Shown: positions 29,901-41,416 of the stretch, one piece after another
How positions within the stretch are numbered: position 1 is the first letter of the stretch
How the letters are laid out: each line of letters opens with the position of its first letter
Source of the DNA: Phoronis australis
Lineage: Eukaryota; Phoronida; Phoronidae
Assembly (NCBI GenBank): GCA_002633005.1
Contig: NMRA01000122.1
Span: 624,182-688,181 of the forward strand
Direction: 5' to 3'
Length of the DNA: 64,000 nt
The notes under the pieces: model-generated
Told to the model about the DNA's origin: nothing
What the model saw: the letters and a program-made list of their open reading frames with translations, nothing else
Database searches by the model: none
Position numbers and translations under genes: made by a program

Positions 29901-31997
29901 GACATTGTAAAATCCAAGATCTTTCCGGATGCATAAATGTCAGTTTGACAAATTCATATACTGACTAATTATTTTACCAGATCCAGTTGTGTTGGTTTAT
30001 TTACAACTTTCCATGCTTCATTTCTGAAATCTGTTGGATGTAGGCTATTCTGTCACACTCTGACTTGTCTTTTGTAGAATTATCCTGGCCCTGGCGCATA
30101 CGAAATGGTCACGTTATCAAAGCCCACGGCAAAGAAATCCCCTGGGTTCTTGTCGTCTGCTCGGAGGGATGATAAACGCTCGCAGCAGTTCTTCACTCAA
30201 AACTTTGTAAGTTTCAATTTTGTTAACTTATGAGAAACGTATTTATTCAAGATATGCCATATATGAGAAACTGTAATGTTCAAATTTCACAAAGGTAAAA
30301 GTAATGTTACAATGTTATGCCATCACATGTTTATTACCTTGCCACAGGCATTCTCTGTCTTTATATAATCTGCCTCCTAAAAGATTTCAGTGTAATTTTA
30401 TGGATTCACTCTGCAACCTCCCGGTAAAGTCATCCTTCTAACATGCAATATTTACTGATAACATTTCTTTAAATGCATCATTTATGCACCAAATTGTCAT
30501 GCCTTGATATCATTCATTATACTGTGAAAGTCTTCATTGGTTGCTTTCAGATTCAATGATTTTTTATGCTTTTAGCAATTTTGAATATTTGTGAACTCTA
30601 TTTCATTTGTGAGTCCATTCTTATGAAATTTATTTTGTGGCCAAAGCAATCACATCTCAAATTAGCCTTCAATTGTGGTGGCCATCAGAAATGATATCTC
30701 TGCCATTCAAAGATAAAAAAAATTCTGGGACACTGTTTCCTTGGTAATGACAGTAATTGTACACATGAACTGAAGTCTCTCACAGTTAATTGTTTTTAGA
30801 AATCCGTGTGCAAAGCAAAATATTACAGATTTCACAAAAATGATGGCAAGGTGATTATAAACGATTTTGTGACATTTCAAGACATGAATTAAAATTCTTG
30901 GTCATTGAGGATTTAGAGAATAATGTATACTTCTCTGGGTTAAAATGGACAGTTAAAACGTTATTAGGTAAAATGTGTAAGAACGGACAGACAATTATCT
31001 TAAAATCTTCAGCAAATCAAGAATGTGGATGATGCAAAGGATCAATTATTTGACCCATGCTTACAGATTGTGTAAAAACAATTTTATTTGTCTGCTGTAC
31101 AAAACAAATAATAAGTTATTGGCCCTGATTTTATATTCCTTTCTGATGACAAACATTTTTAAGTGTGCTCTGCACACCACGCCACACCACGCATGTTCCT
31201 TTCTGGTGTTATGATCACTAGTTTATGACCCCCACTCCTGATGTTGTAAATCTTATTCCTAATGTCACGACCCTTTCTGTCTGAGGTCACGACCCTTATT
31301 TCTGATGTCATCTCTCCTGTATGTCTATAGAATCCAGTTGGTGCAGGTCGATATGACGTTCAAAAGTGGGAGGAAGCCCAACACAGGAATGGTCACAGCA
31401 GCGTCTTTGTATCCAAGACACAAGGCATGAGTCTGCCCAGGAGGAAGTTCCTACAGTAAGGCATTATTCTACTTCACTGTTTTAAAGCCTCTTTTTGACT
31501 TATTGAGTTCTCATACAACAGTAATAACAACATTAATAACGAAAATGATCAAAAGTAATAGATTATGCGACAAAAACACTTTTGTACGAGTTGGACATGT
31601 TTGAGCATATAAATCCATGTCAATGATTTTCACAATATTCACTATGATTGTTAGCATTTATTAATTATTCTGCAATTTTTTGTTGATGCCAGTAAATGCA
31701 CACGCTTTGATATTCATTACACCCATTAAAATGACTTTTTATCACTTATGCTGCAAAAATGGATTCAACATTTTATTTTATTTTTTTGCAAAATGTTGAG
31801 GTGTGTAAATGGGCAAAAAATAATATTCACTGATGATAACTTTTACACCGATCTTTTCCAGGGAGAGAATTCGTGGTAAAGATATTCAAGTTAAAGACAG
31901 AATCTTCATGGTAAAGCCAGAACACCCTGACATGTATGTAGCCAGGACAGACGCTCATAATGCCTATATTGCTCGCCGTGCTGCCACTATTGCGTGA
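23949..31997 (+). CDS. CIMAP2: Sperm-tail PG-rich-repeat (SHIPPO) protein, CIMAP2/LEXM-like, complete
   Basis: Ten exons join to 1272 nt, a 423-residue protein starting MGDKKFKGAPFGTQKARFDV and ending in TIA. It has PG repeats of the G-P-G-x-Y type: GPGRY, LGPGTY, PGPGTY, LGPGTY, LGPGQY, PGPGAY and a diverged GAGRY, plus GPGWA and PGSF variants. SHIPPO repeats occur in proteins that coat ciliary and sperm-tail microtubules. The N-terminus and the PHLLHKEQWEEKR segment match my memory of vertebrate CIMAP2 (LEXM, C1orf177), so I prefer that over ODF3/CIMAP1 or STPG relatives. No signal peptide or membrane segment. Every junction is GT-AG with matching phase. The start is the only ATG in exon 1, with GGGGAC following. 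A polyadenylation signal lies 353 nt after the stop. Likely RFX-regulated and expressed in ciliated or male germ cells (inference). Confidence 0.9.
24655..24730 (+). repeat. Weak tRNA-like segment
   Basis: GGTCCCGTGGCATAGTGCAC resembles a tRNA 5' half with an A box, but the B box (GGAAGTGCAAGTC) is poor. Possible SINE remnant in CIMAP2-like intron 1. Confidence 0.2.
25551..25638 (+). CDS. CIMAP2: CIMAP2-like exon 2
   Basis: 88 nt after CTTTCAG, encoding RFDVSAVHPQSKAPGSFTEV and PYCSKTMEEL; PGSF is a variant PG motif. Donor GTAGGT; ends in phase 0. Confidence 0.88.
26064..26234 (+). CDS. CIMAP2: CIMAP2-like exon 3
   Basis: 171 nt, phase 0-0, after a long T tract and CAG. Encodes RGPGRYLTEIGGF, SGPGWARAYEV and PHLLHKEQWEEKRLL. 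The donor GTCAGT is less usual. A degenerate tandem repeat begins 26 bases downstream. Confidence 0.88.
26261..26455. repeat. Five degenerate 43-bp units in a CIMAP2-like intron
   Basis: Copies of TAATGGCTGGTTTAAAGA followed by a T/C-rich stretch recur about every 43-44 bp (26261, 26304, about 26347, 26391, 26434). Old and diverged, just after the exon-3 donor. Confidence 0.7.
27090..27215 (+). CDS. CIMAP2: CIMAP2-like exon 4
   Basis: 126 nt, phase 0-0. Encodes KKLGPGTYNIKDFFEIADER and RSIRGICATRDNRFK. Acceptor TTGCAG, donor GTGAGT. Confidence 0.9.
27842..27976 (+). CDS. CIMAP2: CIMAP2-like exon 5
   Basis: 135 nt, phase 0-0. Encodes HTTPGPGTYGKGGVPHMVKE and ends DRSLPTV. Two other CAG acceptors lie within 75 nt upstream; this one keeps the frame and places the repeat as in neighbouring exons. 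Donor GTAAGT. Confidence 0.88.
28297..28440 (+). CDS. CIMAP2: CIMAP2-like exon 6
   Basis: 144 nt, phase 0-0. Encodes GTALGPGTYNFKSSAHQMVE and RGPYDLFTGERSKPI. Acceptor TTACAG, donor GTGAGT. Confidence 0.9.
29119..29286 (+). CDS. CIMAP2: CIMAP2-like exon 7
   Basis: 168 nt, phase 0-0. Encodes NNANLGPGQYELGSFTDD, then a Lys/His-rich stretch and ERIFCHTLSQVPKNP. Acceptor CTGCAG, donor GTAAGT. Confidence 0.9.
30078..30206 (+). CDS. CIMAP2: CIMAP2-like exon 8
   Basis: 129 nt, phase 0-0. Encodes NYPGPGAYEMVTLSK and GFLSSARRDDKRSQQFFT. Acceptor TTGTAG, donor GTAAGT. Confidence 0.9.
31331..31455 (+). CDS. CIMAP2: CIMAP2-like exon 9
   Basis: 125 nt, entering in phase 0 and leaving with two bases. 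Encodes NPVGAGRYDVQKWEEAQ and SVFVSKTQGMSLPRRKFL. The PG repeat is worn to GAGRY. Donor GTAAGG. Confidence 0.88.
31862..31997 (+). CDS. CIMAP2: CIMAP2-like exon 10, stop codon
   Basis: 136 nt including TGA. Encodes ERIRGKDIQVKDRIFMVKPE and HNAYIARRAATIA; no PG repeat. Acceptor TTCCAG. Confidence 0.88.
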
Positions 31998-32020
31998 GCT
32001 TGGATGTTTCGAAATTGCCT

Positions 32021-32282
32021 GTATACAGTATGCAATGTAACTGTACCTTGACTTCTGTAAGTTGTATACAGTATGCAATGTAGCTGTGCCTTGACTTATG
32101 TAAGCTGTATACAGTATGCAATGTAGCTGTGCCTGTGACTTATGTACTAAGCTGTATACAGTATGCAATGTAACTGTGCCTTGACTTATGTAAGCTGTAT
32201 ACAGTATGCAATGCAACTGTGCCTTGACTTATGTAAGCTGTATACAGTATGCAATGTAACTGTGCCTTGACTTATGTAAGCT
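32021..32282. repeat. 43-bp minisatellite in the CIMAP2-like 3' UTR
   Basis: Six units begin with GTATACAGTATGCAATGTA at 32021, 32064, 32107, 32154 (after a 47-bp unit), 32197 and 32240, with a seventh breaking off at 32283. Units are highly alike. The array lies between the stop codon and the polyadenylation signal, so it is in the mRNA. The minus-strand 129-codon frame is an artefact of the repeat. Confidence 0.93.
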
Positions 32283-32349
32283 GTATATCATAGTTGTGGA
32301 GGAGAGAAGCTTTAATAGATTTTTCATCATCACTATGCAAATAGATTTT

Positions 32350-32355
32350 AATAAA
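32350..32355 (+). terminator. Polyadenylation signal AATAAA
   Basis: Canonical AATAAA 353 bases after the CIMAP2-like stop codon, followed about 20 bases later by TG/T-rich sequence. Other AATAAA copies occur farther on (about 32601 and 33439), so alternative ends are possible. Confidence 0.65.
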
Positions 32356-32420
32356 CATACTTTGCTCTAAATGTACTTGTTATTTGCATTTTTTCTCATG
32401 ATAAAACAGTTATTGTTGAA

Positions 32421-32552
32421 TGTACTATTCATGTGAAATATCTTGAGGTTAAATGTACTATTCATGTGAAATATCTTGAGGTTAAATGTACTATTCATGT
32501 GAAATATCTTGAGGTTAAATGTACTATTCATGTGAAATATCTTGAGGTTAAA
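32421..32552. repeat. Four 33-bp tandem units downstream of the CIMAP2-like gene
   Basis: TGTACTATTCATGTGAAATA recurs at 32421, 32454, 32487 and 32520, nearly identical. It lies just past the first polyadenylation signal. Confidence 0.93.
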
Positions 32553-35500
32553 TCTTTTGACACTGTATTAATTTTGCTACTTTAATTGTTTTTGAGACGT
32601 AATAAAAATTGCTCAAATTCTTTTAGGTTTTATATTAAAATTACGCTTTTGTGAATGTTTATTTTTATCACAACTTTTGTATAAGTGCCTTTGTCTTATA
32701 CGGTCACAAAATTTTGATTAGAATTTCATTGACATTTCCATATGCAAATCATGTTGTTCTCTTAACAATGTAGTAGAAATTAAGATTTTAAACTATTCAT
32801 GACTCTTTTAGAGGTTACCTATAGTAGTGTTTTGTATGAATGTACGTTCATTGTTTTCTAAATGTTATGTTTTCTGTGTATCTAGTCTTGAAATTTAAGA
32901 GGTCCATTTTTCTAAACATTTCATTTTGTATATAATGTATTCGAAAGGTTACATTTCAACATTACACTGTAAATATGTAAATCTTGAACCGGTGTGGAAA
33001 TATAGATTACAGTCATTTTAAGCCAAGACCAGGCTATCTGTTGGCCTTGTGATGTGGCCAACAGGTGGCGTGTAGACCAGACTTAAAAATGTTTGTGGTT
33101 ACACTGTATCATTATTGGGGCTCTCTAGCACTTCTATATTCTGACCCCTTAACAACCATCTCCTAAGGTACTATGCATTTTGGTGTTTTGGTTAGTTTTG
33201 TCACGATTAAAACTGCTTTGAATTAAATGTGATTTTTAACCCATGTCAAATCAACTGTATTGTTATGAGACTGATAAAGCTTTATAACTGTGCATAATTA
33301 ATGCATTTCAACTTGCTCAAACTGTTTTTATACATTTACAAATGCATTGGTTAAAAGTCCACCTGAGTTTTCTTCATGATGTTTTTTTAACCCGGGCAGC
33401 GCTCTTTAAATGTGTTATTTTATCAAGTATCTATTGTAAATAAAAATAATAACAGAACATATTGTTTTTACTTTGCTATTCTGGCACTGGTCGTTGAAAA
33501 GTTTACCCTCAGGGGCTAAGTAAACAGAACCTCCCAAGAAGGCTGGAGTACACCTGTTATTTTATATCTTTATCAACTATGCCAAGGGAAATATTTTGAT
33601 GTGTTATTAACAACTTTCAGTTTCCCAACTCTAGTTTCCAAAAACATTGAGGTTTTTCAACAATTGAAAGGTATCTAAAGTCCTAGAAACAAGTACAATG
33701 TCATGATATTTTGGACAGCTGAAGTCTATTCCCTACGCATGGAAGATCTTTGATACCACAGAAGGATGCATACCATGAACCATACGTAGTTGTTAAATTA
33801 ATGAAAGATTAATTTTATGTATATATTCACTACATTTAACAGCACAAATATCACTCTCTTATAGTAAATTATTACTACTAAATAGCATATTCTCTGAAGG
33901 CTCTATGACTATTTTTATTTTACTGGGAATTTCCGAAAATGGGCTCAAAGCCGTAATTTCGGAACATTTTCCAAAAGTGCGTGAATGGGCGTATTTTAGG
34001 TAACTGCATGCCTTGAAAATCTCAGTGATGGATTGTTCTGGATTACGTAGGTAAAAATTTGTTCATTTTGACAAGACATTTTATTTTTAGATCGCAATTT
34101 CACTCAAATGACTACAATTTAACGAGATATTGAGTGACTTTGTAATTAATCGTATTATCACAGTATGACAGTATGAAGGACAGTTTCCAAAATACGCTCG
34201 GGCGTGTACTCGGTTTCAATTGACGTTTTTGAAAGGTAGATTAAACAACTGAGTAAAAAGAATACATAGACGAAAAAACAAACAGTCTTTAATTCCGCCA
34301 GCTCATAAAGGATTCCGGCCGTAGACGCAAGGCATTTGCGAGAACATCTTGAGCAATCACGTGCTTCGCAGGGGATATCTGTATAAACAACATTTATTGA
34401 GGAACAACGTTAAAGAGATAAATTTGAATAATTCTCATCTACTAGAGAGTCCTCAAGAATGCTTATAATTTTGGAAATGAACGACGATGTAAATAAATAA
34501 TGCGACAATGGTCAGAGCGTGCTATATGAGAATGGTTTTCAAGTTACGGTGAGCAAAGATGCTGAACAGTTTTTCTTAAACTGAAAAGTGGAAAAGATTC
34601 CACTCTTACGGCAACAACAAAATGCCTGGCGTTAAAAGTAGCCTCGCCCCCCCCCCCCCCTCCCCCCGCTCAGTAATGCTAGGACCTCGTTAAAAAGCAA
34701 GGCTTCGTGAAATTACATGAGACATTACTGTGTATTTTAGATGAGAACAAGTGACTTTGTCTAGATTTTAGCTAGGTCCTAGCGTACTGTAGGTCCAAGC
34801 GTTATTGAACGCACGCCTGTATTAGACCAGTACTAAAGGGTTATGCTGTGAGGAAAGAAAGCATTAGTATCGTGATATTTCTGGCCAGGTACTCCGTTGC
34901 GTTACCACGGACTTGAAAACCATGCACACTAAACTGTCCAACGTTATAATACTTTTCCATAGGCATTCAGTGGAACTCCGTGAACATCTGACAGGAGGCA
35001 GTAGCAAATAGAATAGAAGTGATCCTGGCAGTTTGTGTTTGCATCTTGAACAGTTTATTTGGAGAGTTAGTTTTGCAATCTGGTCAAAACAGTATAACAA
35101 TGCATAACATGGGGTAACACACAACAATTAAAGTACCTCAGTTTGCCCTCCCCCCTGGCCCCTAACCCTGAGAAGGTAAGGGTTATACAACGGAGACTCT
35201 GACTAATTTGGAGATGAATTCATAAACATTGTCACTCCAGGATAATGTTTTATCAAAATATTATAGTTCAAAAGCTGACGGAATGTTTTATAAAATCGTT
35301 TGCAAAACGTCTTACATGAAATTCTTGCACTGTGCTGGTATCATATGTCATATTTATACACTCGCTGATTTGAGCTATGAGCAACATCGTTCAAAAGTTT
35401 TGGACTATAAAAGTCATATTTCTTGGCCAATTTTCAAAATTCAAAAACCTAATTAATCGTCGTGTACTTTTCATGAACTATCCACACGCTATTTTAAAAT

Positions 35501-38500
35501 GAAAACTTTAAAAAAATACTGTTGTCTTCCCTTTGTTTATGACTGAACACGGACAATTTCGCGCCTGATTATCCAAGTTCATCTTCAGAGAACAACAACA
35601 TCAGCTGAAGCTGAATGGTTTCTTTGAAGATAAGCGGCGGATTTTAAGGTAAGCGAACCGGTCGAGTCGATCGGTGCCAGGACAACTTGGTTCTCAACGC
35701 TCAAAAACTGACCTCAGTAATATCGCATGAGGGCCTGTGGAGGAGACAGGATGTCAGGATTCTTTTCATCGTTCGGCCGCCTGCCGATGCACAACTGAAC
35801 CTTTCTCTGAAGGATAGAAACATTGTTCAACAAGATACTTTCCCCAATGTTCCGTAAAGTTGATAATCCGTTTTGAGGCGGAAGGTCTTGACGATTTAGC
35901 AGACTTTGTAAGAATTAAATTCTGAAACTTTCGCTAAACGTTTGAACTATTTCAGTTCAAAGATTAAACGAACAAGGCGTACTTGGTATGTGTTCTTTGG
36001 CAAAAACAAAGGTTTAGTATCCTGAAAATTCGTCAAAGCCAGTCTGATTGCGCCAGAAGAAAGTCAACTATCGTTAATCTAAGTACAAAGATTGTAATGA
36101 CAGATGCCACTGATTCAAAGATAGAAGAAATGTCATGGCTAGTACTTACTATACTATTTATGATGACATTCGTTTCTATCAATTATTCATAATAATATAA
36201 ATGGATAGATTTTAATGACATTTTCTCAAAATCCGATAAACTGGATAATTCGAATTTTCCATATTTGAAGCGCTGGTCATCGTTTTTGTCAAAAGTTTCT
36301 TAAATTTTACTTCATGGGTATAGGTAAACACAGTACATAACATAATTGCCGAGAAACCGAGATGACATTATATGTGGCAAGTGCAGTGCTGAAACCAATA
36401 TAAAAGCTAGATACCATAACAACGATAGGTGTCGCTACTATTTTGCTGAGTTATTACGGAAGTAACGATTGCCTGGTAGCTTATACGCTTCATATCTTCT
36501 ATATCAGAACTAGATGAAGCTAAACAAATTAAATGATCAAAGTAGACATACGGCAAAATAGTCTTAAATGTGTTAAATAGGGATTGTTCTCTTCGAAATG
36601 TATTGCATAATAATTAGAAAATACTTGGTAATAAATTGTGTAATATGCTTTCATGTTTCTGTTACAATTTCTAACGTCGACAGATGTAGTAAATTACCGT
36701 CATTCGAGGCTAAATCGCAATCATTGTTACTCAAAAAATCTAAGTTGGTTGTTACTTTGTTAAAATTGCTATCTTTCTACCCAAATCAAGAGAATGTCAA
36801 AGTTGAAGATGACATCTTCTTGCAAAATAGCGTCTTTGTCCTGAAAAGTCATAATTGCCATCAAAATGCGGGGGTTCGTTTTTATGAAACAAATAACGCC
36901 CGGGTTTGAATCACATGCTGCAGGTGGGCTTACTGCGAACATTGCACTGTCAAAGTCTCCTTGTGTTTGGTATTAAAGGTACATTATCAGTTTAACGACT
37001 GTGTTTTTGGGGATTGTCTTTGAATGGGACAGACTTCTTGAATGTTTCAAATGTATGAAGTTGGAAATGAAGTGTCGTGATACCCTTCTAGCTTAAAATA
37101 GTTAAACCATTTAAAATTGTTAAATCGATTGTCATTAACCTTCGCATGGAAACTGTAATACGTTGCACGAGAGACATACGTTGGTCAGTACGGTTGAGCA
37201 AATCGTTTAGATATATGCGATACCTTTTTTGTACCAAGTAAAAACAGAATGCTTGTTCAGGTATTTGGACGATATCATAAAGGCTCACGATAAGGGTAAT
37301 AACGAATAGGCCTACAACTATGACCGCAACAACATAAAAAGTTGCTTCCGAAAGAGATTGCTTACGGATTACAACCAAAACAGCACCACAGTGTAAATTG
37401 TCATTTGCCTCTAGGTTAGCTCTCTCTCATCATCCTATCTCGCCCTCTGTATCCCTCCCCTTCTCACCCTCTTCCGTTTCACTCTCTTTTCCTCTCTCCC
37501 CTCACGCTCCCCTCCTCTCTCCTCTTAAATGAATGACGCAACAGCACCCCATTTGTGTCATAATAAACAGATAAATGTACACAATGACGATGGTCATAAA
37601 CTAACAATGAATGGCACGGAGGGCACAAGTAACAGGGTTTCCTATGTTGAGTTAGGATCCTCATCCAAGACAGCAGAGAATCCCGCTTTCTGTCGAGGCC
37701 ATTCTACACGGCACAAGTTTTCCTGACTTCGTACATGACTTTTGGACTAGTGTCTATATACTCCGAATTTTCGTTATTCTACTTTATCTCGAGAAATCTT
37801 GTCCGAACGCCTGTTCGTGTACGGCAGTCGTATGCGAAAAAAACGAAAGCGTGTAAACAGGGTTTTCGACAGGAATTATAACAGGATAGCATCTGCACAG
37901 AACCCTAATAGATCTGCCAGTTTCAATGATGCAAAACTCAAATTTTTGTCCTCATTGACAAAGATGTGAAAAGACACTTCTTGCCGAGCGTCACGAAGAC
38001 GCTCATCAAAAGAGGATCTTGTACACCTATGTGGCGAGTGCTTCGATAACCACTGAGTACCGGTAGCAAAGAACACGCAAAACCCACAACAGGCACAGTT
38101 TTGTCAATTTCAATTAGTAAATCCTATTAAAGTATTAACCTACAGAAAAATCCAACTGGTTACCTGGGAAGGATGTCTTGCATAATACCAGGTGAGTAAT
38201 GATTTGAGAACCATTGTAACTAATGCGTGCGTTGAAAGGCTAAATGGATTTACCCAGTTACCTGTCAACTAATCGTCTCCGTACACAGCACACTTCTCCT
38301 ATGTCTCTAATTTGACCAAGCAGCAGCCAATCATATTCTCAACAAGACTCAGAGACTCATGCTAGTAATGGATTACAATTATTGATTTTTCTACAATTTG
38401 AAATTTTCTCCCTTTTTGATTGACACTTCAGATTTTTGTTTTCATTTGTCTGACTGTCTAGACAATAAAGCTCATCTCCCTGCAATTAATACGACTGGTC

Positions 38501-40221
38501 ACGTGGATAAATTGTTGACCTAATCATCTCGCTAATTTAACACCCCCACAATACCCCTATTCTACGTAAGTCACTGTACGTGGAGTATAAATACTTGTTA
38601 TATAACGATACGCGTCACCAGTGAACAGAGTATCAGCGGTTTACTGACAAAATACTCTTACAAAGAGCGGATAATATCCAATTGTCCAATCCTTTTCAAT
38701 GTTTCCAAACACACAATTCCTAGTGGTGACAGACGAAACGACTCCCCCGGTTGGTCACAATAGTACAGTAGAATTCCACTAAAAAGCCCAAGGCTCTTGC
38801 TAACGCATAGTAGTTATTCGTAAACATCCGACACTCCAACAGTTGAGGGCGTTCCTGTGCAATTTTTCTATAATATTATTGCGCATAATAGAGGTTTTTA
38901 ACAAGTTTTAAAAACACTGGTGACGACGTTCTGCGTCCCACACATGTTACATGTCCTGAGAACCAAAATTCTCACGTAGGTACATGTATCACGATATGTT
39001 CTAATGAATTTTAAGCCCCTCACAAAAGTCGTAACTTCTAGAAATCTAACATAAACTTTCTAAATTCATAGCAAAAAGCACAATCCAGTACACACTTCTT
39101 GTTCAAAGGCTACAAACCAACTTAGGGCTACATAATAAAAACCAATGAATTTAATTCGCATTTAAATCTCCGTTGAGTTCTTTTTGGAACAGTTCCATTA
39201 AAATAACTACAAGAGGGGTTATACTTGGGTGGGCGGTCCGTTTTTTTTGAATAATTTACAAAATAACAATGTAAGAGTGTGCGTCGTTCAAGAAGATGCA
39301 ATTCTCGTGACTGAAAACGGTCTCACCGAGACCACTTGGCACGAGGAAACGAAAACCAATTTCGCTCTGTTTAATTAAAATCAATCAAAAGCTAAAAAGT
39401 CTATAGTAGGTTATTTAGGGTTTATGTTTCTCCATAAATGCTGTCAATAAGACAAAGTTAATCGTCTTTTGTTGTCCATGTCGACAGCAAGGGCCATTAT
39501 AGTAAGTGCCCATCTCTGATTCACGCGCACTGTCCGCCGTTCCTTAACAAATCTGATATAATTATAGATTCGTGGAAATCTACACGTTAAATGACAAATA
39601 CCTATTACATTCTCACAATGTGTGGCCCGTCGACAATAGGTCTCCCGTTGAACGGTGGCTTGAGATCGTTTGTCATATCCGCTACCTGAGGTTCACCTAT
39701 ACAGGTATAGTGGACAGGTTAATTACATGTCACGGTGAACGCCGTCATCTCACATTATAATAATGATCGACTGCTGTAATAACGCGGCAGTAGCCACCGT
39801 TTTCAAAGAGGCGCAAATTCCAAAGGCACTAGTCACTCGCGACAACGGGTTACACACTACTTTCACACGGATAAAAGGGGACGCTGCTCTTAACCGAATT
39901 ATTTTATCACGACCAGTTCATGAGACAAGACTTGTCGAAATCAAAGGAACTTTCGATTATTTTGACTGCCTGAGGTTTCCAGATAGAAACCACTTGAGTT
40001 GGAGAAGCCTCGCTTTCGTTCTGTTGTGAGTACAGGCTATTAACCACTGTTTTGAGTAAGGCGTTCAATTGACCAATAAGCATTCAGTCCGTGTGCATTG
40101 TATTGGAGTGATTTAGCTCAAGTCAGTCGGCATTGACAGTCGCTCCGTAACTCTCTGGATTAAACCGGTGTCTACAACATGTGAAGACGGTCTGTTGGAG
40201 ACCTAGATAAAGATATATAAC
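32553..40221. other. Spacer between the CIMAP2-like and DUF7042-family genes
   Basis: No exon supported with confidence. CpG content jumps at about 33.9 kb. A C-run lies at about 34647-34670 and a C/T-rich tract at 37406-37527. Small protein-like plus-strand frames occur at 37529-37726 and 37818-37952. A TATAAATA sits at about 38588, followed about 30 bases later by a possible start-site region; it could be the promoter of a non-coding first exon of the downstream gene. Confidence 0.45.
38585..38625 (+). promoter_or_regulatory. Possible TATA core promoter
   Basis: GAGTATAAATACTTG is a perfect TATA box match about 1.6 kb upstream of the signal-peptide exon at 40222. No transcript is visible, so this is only a candidate. 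Confidence 0.2.
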
Positions 40222-40285
40222 ATGAAGATGAAAGTGGATTTTACGTCCTCACTTGTGATTTTGCTACTTTTCGCCGCTTGTCAAG
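40222..40285 (+). CDS. DUF7042-family gene exon 1, signal peptide
   Basis: 64 coding nt: Lys-rich start, hydrophobic core LVILLLFAAC, then CQ. Strong donor AAG|GTGAGT, leaving one base. A second in-frame ATG follows two codons in. It pairs in phase with the exon at 54049. Confidence 0.8.
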
Positions 40286-41369
40286 GTGAGTGTTTGGCTA
40301 ACACGGTATAACCCCGCTTTTAACACTTTCATTTATCGATAATAAGAGTGTCAACACTTCAGGTGTTTACCAATGACTGTTGTCGGTGCTAGATTGATAG
40401 GTAGGTAGATTCAGTCGTGAGTACACGAGGCTGAGTATGTGAGATTAGACGTGAAATCACTGGATAAAATCACAGACAGATTTCTTAGACAGCAATGATT
40501 TCATAAAGCCATTCTGACTGTAAAGCAATATAGTTACACCGGCTCTGTGTTTTTTTTTTGTTGAAAGATTGGGCATGAACCAGTGCTATCAAGTCTAAAC
40601 TGAATACAAAGAGATTAAGGAAATCCCATAAACTGCCTGGATAACATGATCGTTTCCTGTTCACGAACGACTTATTCTTTTCCAAACCTTAACGATTTCT
40701 AATTGGCTATAAAAGCTAACTCCTCTGCACCATGAACCAAGATCTCCTGCGAAAATGCCCCATTTGGTTTTCCGCCGTTACATTCAATGTGGCTGCATAC
40801 TTCTGCTAAATGGCTTTCCCTAAAAAATCCCATTGTTTACACGTATTGTATCGCTAGCGGACATCTGATACAGGACATGACGGGTGGTTACAAAAAGTTG
40901 TTAAATACAGCATGTAAACTTTGTTAACACTTTCTGAGTCATGCTTAACAGAAAGTTTAGAAATCTGCCCCTTTTACTGCTTTCTTCTGGTCTGTTCGCC
41001 ATAATTAACGTAAATCATGCAGAATAAATAGACAATCTATACCATATTGTATTGACGATCAAGCCGTTTTCAAGCTGCGAACTGTGACTGGCTTCCTAGT
41101 CAGACACATGTCAAGTTGGTTATAAATCATATCTTTTGATGACTAGCTACTATAAACACAAAATATTTAAAGCCCGACACAAGTGGCTGTTATAAAGGTC
41201 ACTTAACATAACTGTCGGTTTTTGCTGCTGCCTGTCCCAGCCCTCGAGGAAAGAGATACTTAATAAGAAGCACAATTTCCCGCGAGAAATGGAGGAATTT
41301 ATTGTGTTTTGTGCAAAGAAAATAAATATATTGATTTATTTGTGGTGCACAATGGATTCAAACCAATAA

Positions 41370-41416
<47 letters not shown>

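Noticed and set aside
31827-32216. 129-codon minus-strand frame with repeating HCILYTAYISQG-like peptide
   Set aside because: It is the antisense reading of the 43-bp 3' UTR minisatellite.
37088-37378. 96-codon minus frame with a predicted membrane helix
   Set aside because: No homology recognised and no flanking exons; AT-rich frames often mimic membrane helices.
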